A DNA stretch of 64,000 nt from assembly GCA_011799875.1 (NCBI GenBank), contig CM022302.1, forward strand, positions 520,423,229 through 520,487,228. The letters are read 5' to 3'. Positions within the stretch are counted from its first letter, which is position 1. Each line of letters opens with the position of its first letter. This document shows positions 23,639 through 36,800 of the stretch, piece by piece. A model generated the notes under the pieces. It worked only from the letters and a program-made list of their open reading frames with translations. It was not told the DNA's origin and ran no database searches. This DNA comes from Thinopyrum elongatum. Taxonomy: Eukaryota; Streptophyta; Magnoliopsida; Poales; Poaceae. A program made the position numbers and the translations under genes.

Positions 23639-26600
23639 AAAACCAGCGTGGACATGCCATAGGAAAAGTAGCGTGCATAGGAGGGAAATTCCCCGTGTCA
23701 TAGCAAGATAGTAAGTAGGAAAGAAATTCCCCAAATAATTCACCGGGGTCTTCCGTTTGCGTTAGAAAATTGTAGTTTTTGAGCACCCAATTTGATCACG
23801 TAGAGTGGGTTCGTCCTCTCCCCTCTGCTGTGTATACGCCCGGAGTATCTTTTTGGATAATATGGATATACTCACATGAGTGACAAATTGGAGACACATG
23901 GTACATGCATCTCAACTGCCCCGTGACGAGAGGCTTATCCATCATTCCATCCTTGCATGATCTGTTTGCCGAACAACTTTCTGCTTCTGTTTCTGTTTCT
24001 GGAGCGTGGATACATCTCGCCTCTGTTTTGGTTTCGGATAAGCTCCGCAAGAGGTCAGTAGCGTCTCGCCGCCGCTTGGTCCCGTCACGCGGGCGTGCCC
24101 CCAGCCGGCCGGATCAGGCCAGCCACTTGGAAGGAACACGGGAGAAATCCCGGCAAAATTTCATGACGCGCGCAACTCATGATGAACTGAGGACTTTTCT
24201 TCTTCCTGCTCGTGATATTTTATTTCTCGATCCTGTCGTGTTATTTTTACTGTTGGCGCGAGCGACGGCGTAGCAGCTGGGATTCCCCTTCCAACTCTTC
24301 AACTTGCGCAAGAAGAAGATGCTGGAAGACCGGTGGGCGCACACAGACACAGCTGGCTCTTGCTATCAGTTCGGTTTCTTGGCCAGAAATCAGTTGCGTC
24401 GGGTTGGCGCCATGTACGTCAGCTGGATCTGGTCTCTCCTTCAGATAGTACACTTTTTCAGATGAGCGTTGGGAGTACTGAACATACAGATCCGGGGAGC
24501 TCCTCCCTGTTTTTTTCAGAAAAAAATAATAATACTGAGCATACACAATACGGGCGTTGGCATGAGTAGCATTCAGCAACCAGGCCTTTTATGTAGGAGT
24601 ATTTACACGCACGTACACAATAGATGCGTTGAACAGCTGACAGGCGAGAACCAAGTGAAGTTGCAGGCAGTTTAATAGAAGTTGTAGTTTAACGAACTCG
24701 TTGAATATATGACGATCCAGTTGGTACGTACTGCCTCCACAGCAAACTCGTCAAATTATCAGACGGACACTCGCTCTTTGCTAACCAGAAGAAGAAGCTC
24801 TGGAACGTCAGCGTTGGCGACGCCCGAGCAGGTCAACAGGACGCACAACCCGTCGGACTAACTCGGTCGGGACGTGCCCCGGGCCGAGCACCGTCGGAGG
24901 CCGGACCCGGTCGCGCGCGCGGACGCATAAATGGACTCAGCGCTCTTGAAGGAAGGTCGGCCTCACTTGCCTCGACACGACACGAACTTACCCGTGCACC
25001 AGGGCACGATCGAGTCAGCAGTGCATAGTCACTAGGGCCAGAACCTGGAGAAGTTAAGCGCTGCCTCAACTGCCAGGCAATCCATGGCCACGTACCGGTG
25101 TATGTTTTTCCACAGTCTTGAAATGGATCAGAGCTTTGTTGGTCCAGGTAGGACGCAAGCGCGACTGATAGTAATAAGCCGGTGGAAAAAGCGCAGGTAA
25201 ACGGCCTCCGCCGGAGGCAATGTACTCCGTGCCAAGCAAGAGCGGGCGCCGCCGCCGGGGGAGCGGCGAATATACACGTGCGCCGGAGGCATAGTAGCCA
25301 TGAACGACTGATGGTGCGCGCCATCGGAGAGTTGCATCGCACAAGGCGGACTTGAACACAGAACAACAATTAGCCAGGGCCTTGGGATGCTGACCTGTAA
25401 GTAATGGCTAGCCTGTAGGCAGGGCAATGTCAAAAGAGTTGTGGTCCGAACATGACTTTGTAGGTTTTGTACACCTTCCACAAAAAAAGTAGGAGTAAGC
25501 CTTTTATACTCCGTCTTTCTAGAAGAATTTACAATAACAGAAACTGAAATCCGGTAGCCCGGGGAACAGGCGTCCTAGTCCTAGCTAATGGACACATCTG
25601 GAAATTTTCTGTCAGTTTACATGTCGACCTATCGCTGTTTTTCCTTTTTTCTGTTTCAACACCTACTTGCCCAGATGATCTACATGCCTAATTTCCTTGC
25701 GCCTCACCGCGTCGTTGTTGCGTCGTCGTCGCCCTGAACTAAAATGAATCTAGTTGATGTCCCAACATATGTCGACCACGAAAGCGGGAGCTAGCTGGAG
25801 AACGATCGGTATTAACGTCGATTTCATTGTTGAACATGAAAAAAATGAGCAAAATTTGCTTAGCTCGTGCCAGTACAAGCGTTCAATCCGTATACTGTTG
25901 TGTAATACAACACGGTACATGTGGGCGTACGTGTCTAGTATTAGGGTTAGTATATACCGATCAGTGATCAGATTCATGCTATTTATAGCCAGCGTGTCAG
26001 GCATTTCAACATTGATTCAAGAGTTTAACTGACGTCGCATGCATCTCTGTCGGCGTGTGTAGCCATGATGGATTAACCGCCTCGCCGACCGACCAGTTCG
26101 TTCCGACGCGTGTTGCTCCGTGTGGCTCTTGCCCGGATCCGGGGTAATGCAACGGCCAACCGACCGAGACTCGTACACGATCATCGAGTGACCTCACAGT
26201 GGAAACTTTCAGTTCCGTGCCACACGTACACGTACGTAGTCCCCCGTTGGCCGGTGGCCTCGCTGTTCTGCGCACGTCGTTGCCAAACCTAGCAAGCTTC
26301 TCCGTGCGTCTGATCTTGCTTGCTTCACTTGTGATTGAACCAGCCGGGATAGGGATTTCCGATCGATTGCATGCGCGAACACCTCACGAGATTACGCTAC
26401 ATCGAGATTTCGTAGGGCCAGGCTTAGCCCAATTTGACACGTGCTGCGCATGCTTTGGACGAAAAAGACTAACAAGACATTCCTCTTTCGAAACGAATCA
26501 ATAAGATCGGCATCACCGAAATGCATTCCACCCATATTGATCCGATTGCATTTCATTTCTGGTCGAATCGATCCCAAATTCCCAGACGGCCAGACACATG

Positions 26601-27242
26601 CACTAATCTAGCTCGTCCTTTTTAATTTTTTGTTCCACTATCAGTCAAAGAATATATTTGGCACATGATACTGCACTACCAGTCCGTATCTATTATTTCT
26701 TCTTCAAAATCGGACACAATAATATATATGCACGGAGTCAAATGATTGAAGAATCTGCAACTATAAGCACGAGCTCTACAATTGTACATGATTTCTGTAA
26801 AAAAAAAAAATGCAGCAATTTGCAGCTCCACCTCTATACGCACAGAGCTCAACCACGGTGAGCTGTTCCAAATCCAGACGATCGACTCACCCGCAAAAAA
26901 TAAAAATAAAATCCAAACGATCGACAAAGTGTTGCCAGAAACAAAAATAAAAAAGAACCCTAGTAGGAGTACCCCCGGTGCGCCGCCAGCTGCCCCGCCG
27001 GGTATTATTTTTACTAAATGTCCACTGAACGACCATTTCGCTCACTGACCCCCCACCAAAAAAAAACTTATTTCCTCGCCTGACCCCTATTCGCGCCGTG
27101 CCGTAAGGAGTCACACTTGCACGTGGCCGCGCCGCCCGCCAAGGCATCATTGACCGACGACGATGACCAGCCGCCAGCGTGGCAGTCGTCAAAAGCGCCT
27201 AGCCGGAAGGCGTCGCTGCCGCTGACACGCCTGTTAATACGG
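23639..27242. other. Intergenic 3.6 kb, nothing firmly recognised
   Basis: It contains the 3' flank of the serine-rich gene and moderately GC-rich, low-copy-looking DNA with no TE termini that I can see. Many short overlapping ORFs occur on both strands (the largest is 178 codons, 24833-25369 minus) with no domain and no shared splice structure. A short tact-ccgt stretch near 25508 may be a MITE end, but no partner is visible. An A-run lies at 26800-26811. Confidence 0.45.
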
Positions 27243-30200
27243 TGTGACGCCCCCGATTCAATCATACACGCAAATGTGTACGATCAAGATCAGGAACTCG
27301 CGGGAAGATATCACAACACAACACTAGACACAAATAAAATAATACAAGCTTCATATTACAAGCCAGGGGCCTCGAGGGCTCGAATACAAAAGCTCGATAC
27401 ACAAGAGAGTCAGCGGAAGCAACAATATCTGAGTACAGACATAAGGTTAGACAAAACTGCCTTAAGAAGGCAAACACAAAAGCAACAACGATCGAAGAGG
27501 CAAGGCTTCCTGCCTGGGACCTCCTAACTACTCCTGGTCGTCGGCGGTCTCCACGTAGAAGTAGGCAACCTCGGGGTGGCATGTGGCTCCTGAGATCCGC
27601 CATCTGGTCGCAACAACCGGAAAGAAGAAAGGAGGGGGAAAAAGGGGTAGCAAAACAACCGTGAGTACTCATCCAAAGTACTCGCAAGCATTAGATCTAT
27701 ACTAAGTATGCATCAGTATCAAAGGAATGGGGCTGTATCTGTGGACTGAACTACGGAATGCAAGAGGGGAAGGGAAAGCCTATCCTATCGAAGACTAGCA
27801 TCTTCAAGCAGCTCCAAGCATCTTGCAGCATTCAGAAGAGTATAGAATAGCAGTTTATAATTAACAAGCATATTGTAGTATTAATGCCCAGTCCTTGACT
27901 CCCTGCGAGGAAGCAATCCCGGAGCCAACATATCCATCACATATCTCAAGTATCCATTTATAGTTATAATAGATCAGGATACATGTCCGAGCGTCCGTTA
28001 CCGTGGACACGGCTATTCGAATAGATAACTTTCCTGCACGGGTGCACCACATTACCTAACATGCTTGATTACTCTGGCCGGGCACACTTTCCTGAGTCAA
28101 TGCCCGGTCTCGGAAGACCAACACGTCGCAACCCTACTTAGGCTCAGTAGAGAGGTCCCCGCCGGTCTACATCCTAAGCACTCCGGGGTCTTGGGCCCAT
28201 CGCCGTTGCACTCCGGGTCGTTGCGTGCAGGGCGATCCAGGCCACCTCCTCTGGGGCGCCGACCAGGCCGTGCCGCAATGCTGAACTGGACATCTGACAA
28301 AGCTTCGGCTGATACTGCGACGCCGAGTGCCCATATCTGTTCTCGCGTGGTGGTTAGTGCGTAAAGGCCAGTGGCCAACTCAGATCAAATACCCAAACCT
28401 TAGTGTGTTAGGAGCTCGCGGAGATAAGCAGAGACTCACGATTATGTGACCCCGTCACCCCGTCTCGAGGAAATACGGCAAGGGCCAGGCCCAACCCTCT
28501 CTCTCTAGGGCGGTCTACTTGCCCGGCCGTGCCTCGTAATTATCTCGCGGTTGCTCTCCGGGCCCGCTCGACTTTCACAACAACTCGCGGGTACCCCTCA
28601 GGGCCGACCCGACTAACTAGAGACTGTCGGGAACTCAGGTCCACCTCTACCGGGATGGTACCTCCTGTCCCTTCAGTCCTGTAGTAACAGTTCACGGGGG
28701 CTACAGGTAAAGATAACTGTGTGTCCGTATCATCAAGGGGGAAATCCGAGGAATCTCCTTCGTTGGATTCCCACTCGATGAAACCATCAAGGTGAACAAA
28801 TGAGGAATCACCCTCGAGGTTCACACTTGAAGTGTTGCACGACAGAGTCGTATCGGGAGTGGTGGAAGAGGAATCACCCTCGGCGACCACGACCGAATAG
28901 CTACACTACAGAGTTATCATCAGGAGTGCGTTACGAGGTATCACCGTCGGCACTCGATAGTAGCCCTGCAGAGTCGTACAACTAGGGGGGGTGTGATGTG
29001 ATGTGCCGGGCTCTGGACGTCGATCACGTTGATCGAGTCATCGGTCATCAAGCCGAGGCAACTGGGACAAGATGAGGGGTCACTGATGGATCACTAACCA
29101 ACCTATACTAAGCAGTTTAGGATAAGCAGGTAATTTACAATGAACAGGTTACAAAAGCAGGCTATGCATCAGATTAGCAGCAAACAATTACAGTAGCAAA
29201 ATCTCATGCAAGCACGAGAGAGAATGGAATGGGCGATATTGAAATGATCAAGGGGGGTTTGCTTGCCTGGAAGCTCTGCTGAAAGGGAAGGAAGGTTGTC
29301 GGTGACGTAGACGACCACAGCGGCATCGGCAGCGGTCTCGGGGTCTACCAGAGAGAAGAGGGGGAAGAAACAGTAAATATAAAGCACACAAGGGTAACAC
29401 AGATGCACGACGGGACAACAGGCAGTGCTAGGGGTGCTCTAACGCGATGCAAGGTAATACCGGTGAAGGGGGAAAACAACCGGGAAAGTATTCCCGGTGT
29501 TAGGTATTTTCGGACAGACGAAACGGAGGGGGGATGGTTCCACGTTCGCTATGCTAGGGACGTGTGGCAGACGAACGGACTGCGTATTCGGATTCGTCTC
29601 GCTTTTCTGAGCAACTATCATGTACAAAGTATTTTTATCCGAGCTACGGATTATTTTATCAAAGATTTAAATGATTTTCTAATTTATTATTAAATCTAAA
29701 AGGAGTTATTGCATCATCATGACGTCAGCGGTCAACTGGGTTGACCAGGGTGGTCAACCCTGACGTGTGGGGCCGTTCTGTCATAGACTGATAAGTAATT
29801 AACATTTTAATTAGTTAAATAGTTAATTAGGTTAATTAACATGATTAATTAAGTTAATTATTTTTATTTTTAATTATTATTATTATTTCCTTTTTTACAT
29901 TTACATTTTGTTTTTTGTTTTTTTAGTAAGACAGGCGCGTGGGCCCCATCTGTCATCTGCCCAGGGCCAGGGGCTGGCGCGTGCTCGCGCACGAGCACCG
30001 CAGAGGCTACGGGCGCGGCCGCTGCAGCGAGCACCGGCAAGGGAGCGTCGAGGCGCGGGCACGGCGGTGGCAGGCCGGAGTGGGCGGCGCCCGGGGCAGG
30101 TGCGGGAGCGGCGACCGGCGGCTAACGGCGAGCCGCCGCGGTTCAGAGGCAAGCGTGGGACAGCAGGGCGGTTGGCGCGCACAGCGGTGGGCAAGTGCGG

Positions 30201-31258
30201 CAGCGACGCAGCAGGCGACGGGTAGCGGCGCAGCACGGGCATCAGCGGGGGGAGCCGCAGGGCGCGGTGAGCGCATCTCGGGTGCGCCCGGGTCGCGGTG
30301 ACCGCGACGCCGAGCGGGGCAGAGAGGGGGGAGGAGGACGGAGCCTCACCAGCATTGCCGGGGTACAGGGCGGCGTGGCTCGAGGTGGGCCCGTGAGGAG
30401 GAGGTCGGGGACGCGACGGCGATGGCGCGGTGAGGTGGCGGTGTTCGGTGACGGCGTCGGCGAGGCGAGGCAGGGGCCTCGGGCAGGCGACGCGCGAGGG
30501 AGAAGGAGGGGCGAGGAGGAGGTCCGGTGACGGGGCGGGGCGGCGCCGGGGACAGGCGCCGGCGTCAGGGCACGTCGGGGCTCGGCCCGATCCAGAACCG
30601 GATCGGGGGAATGGGGAGCGAGAGAGAGGTGGATCGGGGGCGAGTGGGGGAGGACGAGGGGGTGGGTTAGGTTTTGCGTGGAGTGGGGTGGGGATAAGGA
30701 GGCGCCGGCTGGGCCTGGTGGGCCGGCCAGTTCGGCGGCCAGTTGGGCCGTTTGGCCGGGGGAGGGGGGGTCTCTTCCTATTTATTTATCTATTTTTGGA
30801 TTATTTTATTTTAACCTATTTCCCTTTTTCCTTAAATAAAACTTTTCTGTTTTCTCTCTATGTTTCATTTAGTTTTAGTTTTATAAAATATAATTTTAGC
30901 ATCTAAAATAGTAGTAATAATTAGGCCACTGCCACAAAAAGTTTAACACTTTAATAAAATAGGTTTACATTTGTTTATTATTTAAAAGCTTTTAACAATT
31001 GTTTTTAGCCCCTGTTTTATTTTGTTTAGGGCATTTAAACACCTTATAAAAATGTTGGGTCACTACCATAATTAGTTATGGAATATTTGCCACACGATGA
31101 ACATTTTATTTTTGAGATTTGAAAACTTTTATAGTTTGACTAGATTTTAAAATTTGAATTCGAACGGGATTGAATCATCGCGAGGTTAACAACAGTAATC
31201 GCGGTGATGTGGCATCACTAACAGGGAATTACTGTACCTTAATTATTCGGGCGTCACA
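27243..31258 (-). repeat. 3' LTR of the LARD-like element (4016 bp)
   Basis: It is collinear with the right LTR over the full length. It lacks two short segments present on the right: an 11-bp stretch near the left border (gtacactaatc, at 33889-33899 in the right copy) and a ~25-bp stretch (near 34205-34235 in the right copy). It contains a GC-rich island at 29930-30770 between AT-rich arms. Confidence 0.9.
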
Positions 31259-31271
31259 ATTCTCCTCCACT
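31259..31271 (-). other. Polypurine tract of the LARD-like element
   Basis: The minus strand reads AGTGGAGGAGAAT directly before the 3' LTR, the expected position for plus-strand DNA priming. Confidence 0.75.
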
Positions 31272-33850
31272 GCAAGAAATCTCGTCCCGAGATTTAAGAG
31301 GTGGAGTAAGGGGGAAAGTTCTGGGTACAAAATTCTAACGGGTCTTCTCGGTCTTGTTTGCCCTTCTCGAAGAGTTCGATCCGTTACGTTGATGTCTTCA
31401 TTTCTCTGCTTCACGTCATCATGATGAAGTCGTCATCCTTTCTTCGGAGTCTTCATCGTACTTACGAATAGGTAAGGGGCAGCTCGATAATGATAGGATG
31501 ACATAAGGGGTAATCATATGGGATTATCCCATGAATGAACTCATGAGTATCTCTCGAGTTGAACAAATGAAACACATCGAGAGCAAGAAGGTACAATATG
31601 AAGTTTCAAGCGGATAGACAATCGTCTGATGTGTGAAACAGAGTTTGAAAAGGGGTTCAGAGCAACGAGAATAAGTATTGCGTCTGATACCAGAATAGAT
31701 CGTCCCTCGGAAGGTGGCTCGGGATTTTCATACGAAGCCAAGCATGAGGAATAACTTTAGAAACAGGGGTGTACAGGAGAGTCAGGTTTCGATCCTGTGG
31801 AACTGTGGGTTATGGGCCCACATGTGGGTTAAAAGCAGGAAGACGCTAACATTTTCTACGGTCATGATAGCAAGGCAGGTCAGAGGATAGCCTGTCAGTT
31901 ATGTTGGCGACAACATTGGTACCAAGGGCGAGGGACAAAGAGAACCATTTTCCTGCTTGCAAGGTGAGGCGGACCAATAGGCAAAGTTCTCGTCCATCAG
32001 TGGCTACCGGAATGTCATCAACAATAGTAACAAGGTCTTACTGACAGAGTTTGTACACCGAGGTGTTTACATAAGCAGGGAATTATCACTGCTCAGATAT
32101 GTTAGATTACAAGAAAGGTTAAACAAAACAATGGAAAGGAAAGTGTAGACTCGAATCAGTTATCGGTGTTCTCGAGTGTCTAACAACTCAGAACCCGTGG
32201 AATATTTGAACCGGCGAGAAATAATAGTTGATGAAGAACTCATAAGAAGTTACGTAGTTCCGTGATATTCTCGAGATACCAGACGGTAATACTCGAGGGT
32301 AGAGCAGAATAGAGGTTGAACAGGTGAACTGATCTGCAGAAGACAAGTACTTCAACTTGTCCGAGAAATGGGATCAAAGAAGAACAATATGGTCGGAACC
32401 ACGGTTGCAAAGGACCAAACATAAATACAAGATGAACTTATCACAAGGGGATTATTATTATAACAAGAAGCTTCCATGATAAGTTCCACATCGGGTCCAT
32501 GGGCATGAACACAAAGGTTCAAGGTCGACTCCCACTTCTCTAATGCACAACTTTCCATTCACTTCTCGTATTCGAAGAAGTTGTAGAGTTGAAAATTTAT
32601 CCGAAGAAACGCCAGTAGATATAACCCGCATAATCTTCGGGTTCACACAGATTATGGAAGGCGTAGATTCAACCCACTGAGGCATCTTATGAACATATAC
32701 CACAAACTTCACGAGTAAATAACTCAAGCTCAGACGTAGAGCATGGTTGAGGAAGCAGAGGATACAATTTACCAAAGGCATTATGTATCCGAGGAAAGGC
32801 TCACAAGCTTATTGAATATGAAGGACGCTGTCGGATAAAATCCAACAAAGGATCTGGTGGTCCATGAGGGATCTGATGTGAGCAACGGTACTCAACCAGA
32901 AGAATAAATTATACAAGGAGATCAGAACATAGAAACAACTGACTAATTCAAAGCTCAAATACAAAGGGATTATGATTTCCAAAATGGGGGATCAGAAGCA
33001 GAGGTTCTGATCAAAGACAAGTGAGTTGAATAGACATAGATCGACAATCAATCAAGGTTTGATTTGTCGAACACCAGCTCATGTCCGGGGTGACGTCTGA
33101 GCCGAGGGGAAGAATTCTAGTTGTGATTGATGATTGCAAGCATTCACAAACATATCGAATCAAATGTTCAAAATGATGACGACAAAGGATACTACTGAAT
33201 ATTGCCAGACATATGGAAGGTATCCATAATGCAAGCAGACAGGTATTTGCAGAGCAATAGTTGGAGAGGATTATCGGAAGATCGGATAGTATTTCAAAGT
33301 ATCTTGTGAATCACTTGATCAACTAGGAATGAACAAATCCTTGATAAGTGTGAAGAATTATCCGTAGATGTATTCATGTGGCAAAGAATCGCAAGGCAGT
33401 GACATAGGGGATTCTTAAAAGTCGGAGAATAATTCGATGTATCTTGTAATAACAAGAGCATCTGGGAATGAAAATATGAACGACAGGTGTATGTAGTTGT
33501 CTAGAGGGATTTTTCGGTGGTAGAGAATTGCAACGGCTACGGGCACAAGGCTCTCGGGAAAACATCGGAGAGTATCTTCGGAATCTTCTGGTGCACCAAG
33601 CAATCATCTGGAATGAAGGGGCTCTCCAGTAGGAAGTGGTTACGAGAACCTAAAGTTGAGTTAGTAAAATCATTTAACCCAAATAGAAGAGAGATCAGAG
33701 TCCCAGAGTATAGACGAGGAGTAAAAGATCCTAATACCACCAAATGGCGACGTGGGCCCGTAAGCCACACAACCATCTTAGTAAAAAAAATTCAGTGACT
33801 AGACTCAACTTCGGCCAAAGAGTTGGAAAGGGGATTCCTACAGGCAGTTG
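31272..33850 (-). other. Non-coding internal domain of the LARD-like element
   Basis: About 2.6 kb of purine-rich DNA (on the plus strand) holds only short, unrelated ORFs up to about 107 codons. No gag zinc knuckle, protease, reverse transcriptase, RNase H or integrase motif could be seen in any frame. In the LARD class this domain is thought to carry RNA structure for packaging; that is family knowledge, not seen here. Confidence 0.75.
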
Positions 33851-33862
33851 GCTCTAATACCA
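33851..33862 (-). other. Primer binding site, tRNA-iMet type
   Basis: On the minus strand, three bases after the LTR end, lies TGGTATTAGAGC. It differs in one base from the TGGTATCAGAGC complementary to the 3' end of initiator tRNA-Met, the usual primer for many plant LTR elements. Confidence 0.8.
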
Positions 33863-33865
33863 ACT

Positions 33866-36800
33866 TGTGACGCCCCCGATTCAATCGTACACTAATCATA
33901 CACGCAAATGTGTACGATCAAGATCAGGGACTCACGAGAAGATATCATAACACAACACTAGACACAAATAAAATAATACAAGCTTCATATTACAAGCTAG
34001 GGGCCTCGAGGGCTCGAATACAAAATCTCGATACACAAGAGAGTCAGCGGAAGAAACAATATCTTAGTACAGACATAAGGTTAGACAAAACTGCCTTAAG
34101 AAGGACAACACAAAAGCAACAATGATCGAAGAGGCAAGGCCTCCTGCCTGGGACCTCCTAACTACTCCTGGTCGTCGGCGGTCTCCACGTAGAAGTAGGA
34201 AACCTTGGGGTAGTAGGAGTAATCGGCGGTGTGGCATCTGGCTCCTGAGATCCGCCATCTGGTCACGACAACCGAAAAGAAGAAAGGAGGGGGGAAAAGG
34301 GGTAGCAAAGCAACCGTGAGTACCCATCCAAAGTACTCGCAAGCATCAGATCTATACTAAGTATGCATCAGTATCAAAGGAATGGGGCTGTATCTGTGGA
34401 CTGAACTGCAGAATGCAAGAGGGGAAGCGAAAGCCTAGCCTATCGAAGACTAGCATCTTCAAGCAGCTCCAAGCATCTTGCAGCATTCAGAAGAGTATAG
34501 AATAGCAGTTTATAATTAACAAGCATGTTTTAGTATTAATGCCCAGAGATCCTTCCTTGACTCCCTGCGAGGAAGCAATCCCGGAGCCAACATATCCATC
34601 ACATATCTCAAATATCCATTTATATTTGCCATAGATCAGTATACAAGTCCGAGCATCCGTTACCATGGACACGACTATTCGAATAGATAACTTCCCTGCA
34701 GGGGTGCACCACATTACCCAACACGCTTGATTACTCTGGCCGGACACACTTTCCCGAGTCAATGCCCGGCCTCGGAAGATCAACACGTCGCAGCCCTACC
34801 TAGGGTCAGCAGAGAGGTCCCCGCCGGTCTACATCCTAAGCACTCTGGGGTCTTGGGCCCATCGCCCGTTGCACTCAGGGTCGTTGCGTGCAGGGCGATC
34901 CAGGCCACCTCCTCTGGGGCACCGACCAGGGCGTGCCGCAATGCTGAACTGGAGATCTGACAAAGCTTTGGCTGATATTGCGACATCGAGTACCCATATC
35001 TGTTCCCGCGTGGTGGTTAGGGCGTAAAGGCCAGTGGCCAACTCAGATCAAATACCCAAACCATAGTGTGTTAGGAGCTCACGGAGACGAGCAGAGACTC
35101 ACGATCATGTGACCCCGTCGCCTCGTCTCGTGGAAATACGGCAAGGGCTAGGCCCAACCCTCTCTCTAGGGCGGTCTACCTGCCCGGCCATGCCTCATAA
35201 TTATCTCGCGGGTGCTCTCCGGGCCCGCCCAACTTTCACAACAACTTGCGGGTACCCCTCAGGGCCGACCTGACTAACTAGAGACTTTCGGGAACTCAGG
35301 TCCACCTCTATCGGGATGGTACCGCCTGTCCCTTTAGTCCTGTAGTAACAGTTCACGAGGGCTACAGGTAAAGGTAACTGTGTGTCTGTGTCATCAAGGG
35401 GGAAATCCGAGGAATCTCCCTCGTTAGATTCCCACTCGATGAAACCATGAAGGTGAACATATGAGGAATCACCCTCGAGGTTCACACTTGAAGTGTTGCA
35501 CGATAGAGTCGTATCGGGAGTGGTGGAAGAGGAATCGCCCTCGGCGACCATGGCCGAATAGCTACACTACAGAGTTATCATCGGGAGTGCGTTACGAGGT
35601 ATCACCCTCGGCACTCGATAGTAGCCCTGCAGAGTCGTACAACTAGGGGTGTGTGATGTGATGTGCCGGGCTCTAGACGTCGATCACGTTGATCGAGTCA
35701 TCGGTCATCAAGCCGAGGGAACTGGGACAAGGTGAGGGGTCACTGATGGATCACTAACCAACCTATACTAATCAGTTTAGGATAAGCAGGTAAGGTACAA
35801 TGAACAGGTTACAAAAGAAGGCTATGCATCAGATTAGGAGCAAACAATTACAGTAGCAAAATCTAATGGAAGCACGAGAGAGAATGGAATGGGCGATATC
35901 GGAATGATCAAGGGGGGTTGCTTGCCTGGAATGTCTGCTGAAAGGGAAGGAGGGTTGTCGGTGACGTAGACGATCACAGCGGCATCGGCAGTGGTCTCGG
36001 GGTCTACCAGAGAGAAGAGGGGGAAGAAACAGTAAATATAAAGCACACAAGGGTAACACAGATGCACAACATGACAACAGGCAGTGCTAGGGGTGCTCTA
36101 ACGCAGTGCAAGGTAATACCGGCGAAGGGGGAAAACAACCGGGAAAGAATTCCCGGTGTTAGGTATTTTCGGAAAGACGAAACGGAGGGGGGACGGTTCC
36201 ATGTTCGCTATGGTAGGGACGTGTGGCAGACGAACGGACTGCGTATTCGGATTCGTCTCCCTTTTTTGAGCAACTATCATGTACAAAGTATTTTCATCCG
36301 AGCTACGGATTATTTTATATGATTTTATCAAAGATTTAAATGATTTTCTAATCTATTATTAAATCTAAAAGGAGTTATTGCATCATCATGATGTCATCAT
36401 GACGTCAGCGGTCAACTGGGTTGACCAGGGTCAATCCTGACGTGTGGGGCCGTTCTGTCATAGACTAATAAGTAATTAACAGTTTAATTTGTTAAATAGT
36501 TAATTAGGTTAATTAACAGGATTAATTAAGTTAATTAATTAATTAATTAATTATTATTTCCTTTTTTTACATTTCCTTTTTCTTTTTTTAGTAAGACAGG
36601 GCATGGGCCCCATCTGTCATCTGCCCAGGGCCAGGGGCTGGCGCGTGCTCGCGCACGAACACCGCAGAGGCTGCGGGCGCGGCCGCTGAAACGAGCGCCA
36701 ACGAGGGAGCATCGAGGCGCGGGCGGGGCAGTGGCAGGCCGGAGCGGGCAGCGGCCGGGGCAGGTGCGGGAGCGGCGACCGGCGGCTAACGCCGAGCCGC

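Noticed and set aside
23069..23786. Minus-strand ORFs of 224 and 172 codons
   Set aside because: They are antisense shadows of the GC-rich serine-rich protein gene.
24833..25369. Minus-strand ORF of 178 codons
   Set aside because: No recognisable motif, overlapping open frames, and no splice or promoter signal.
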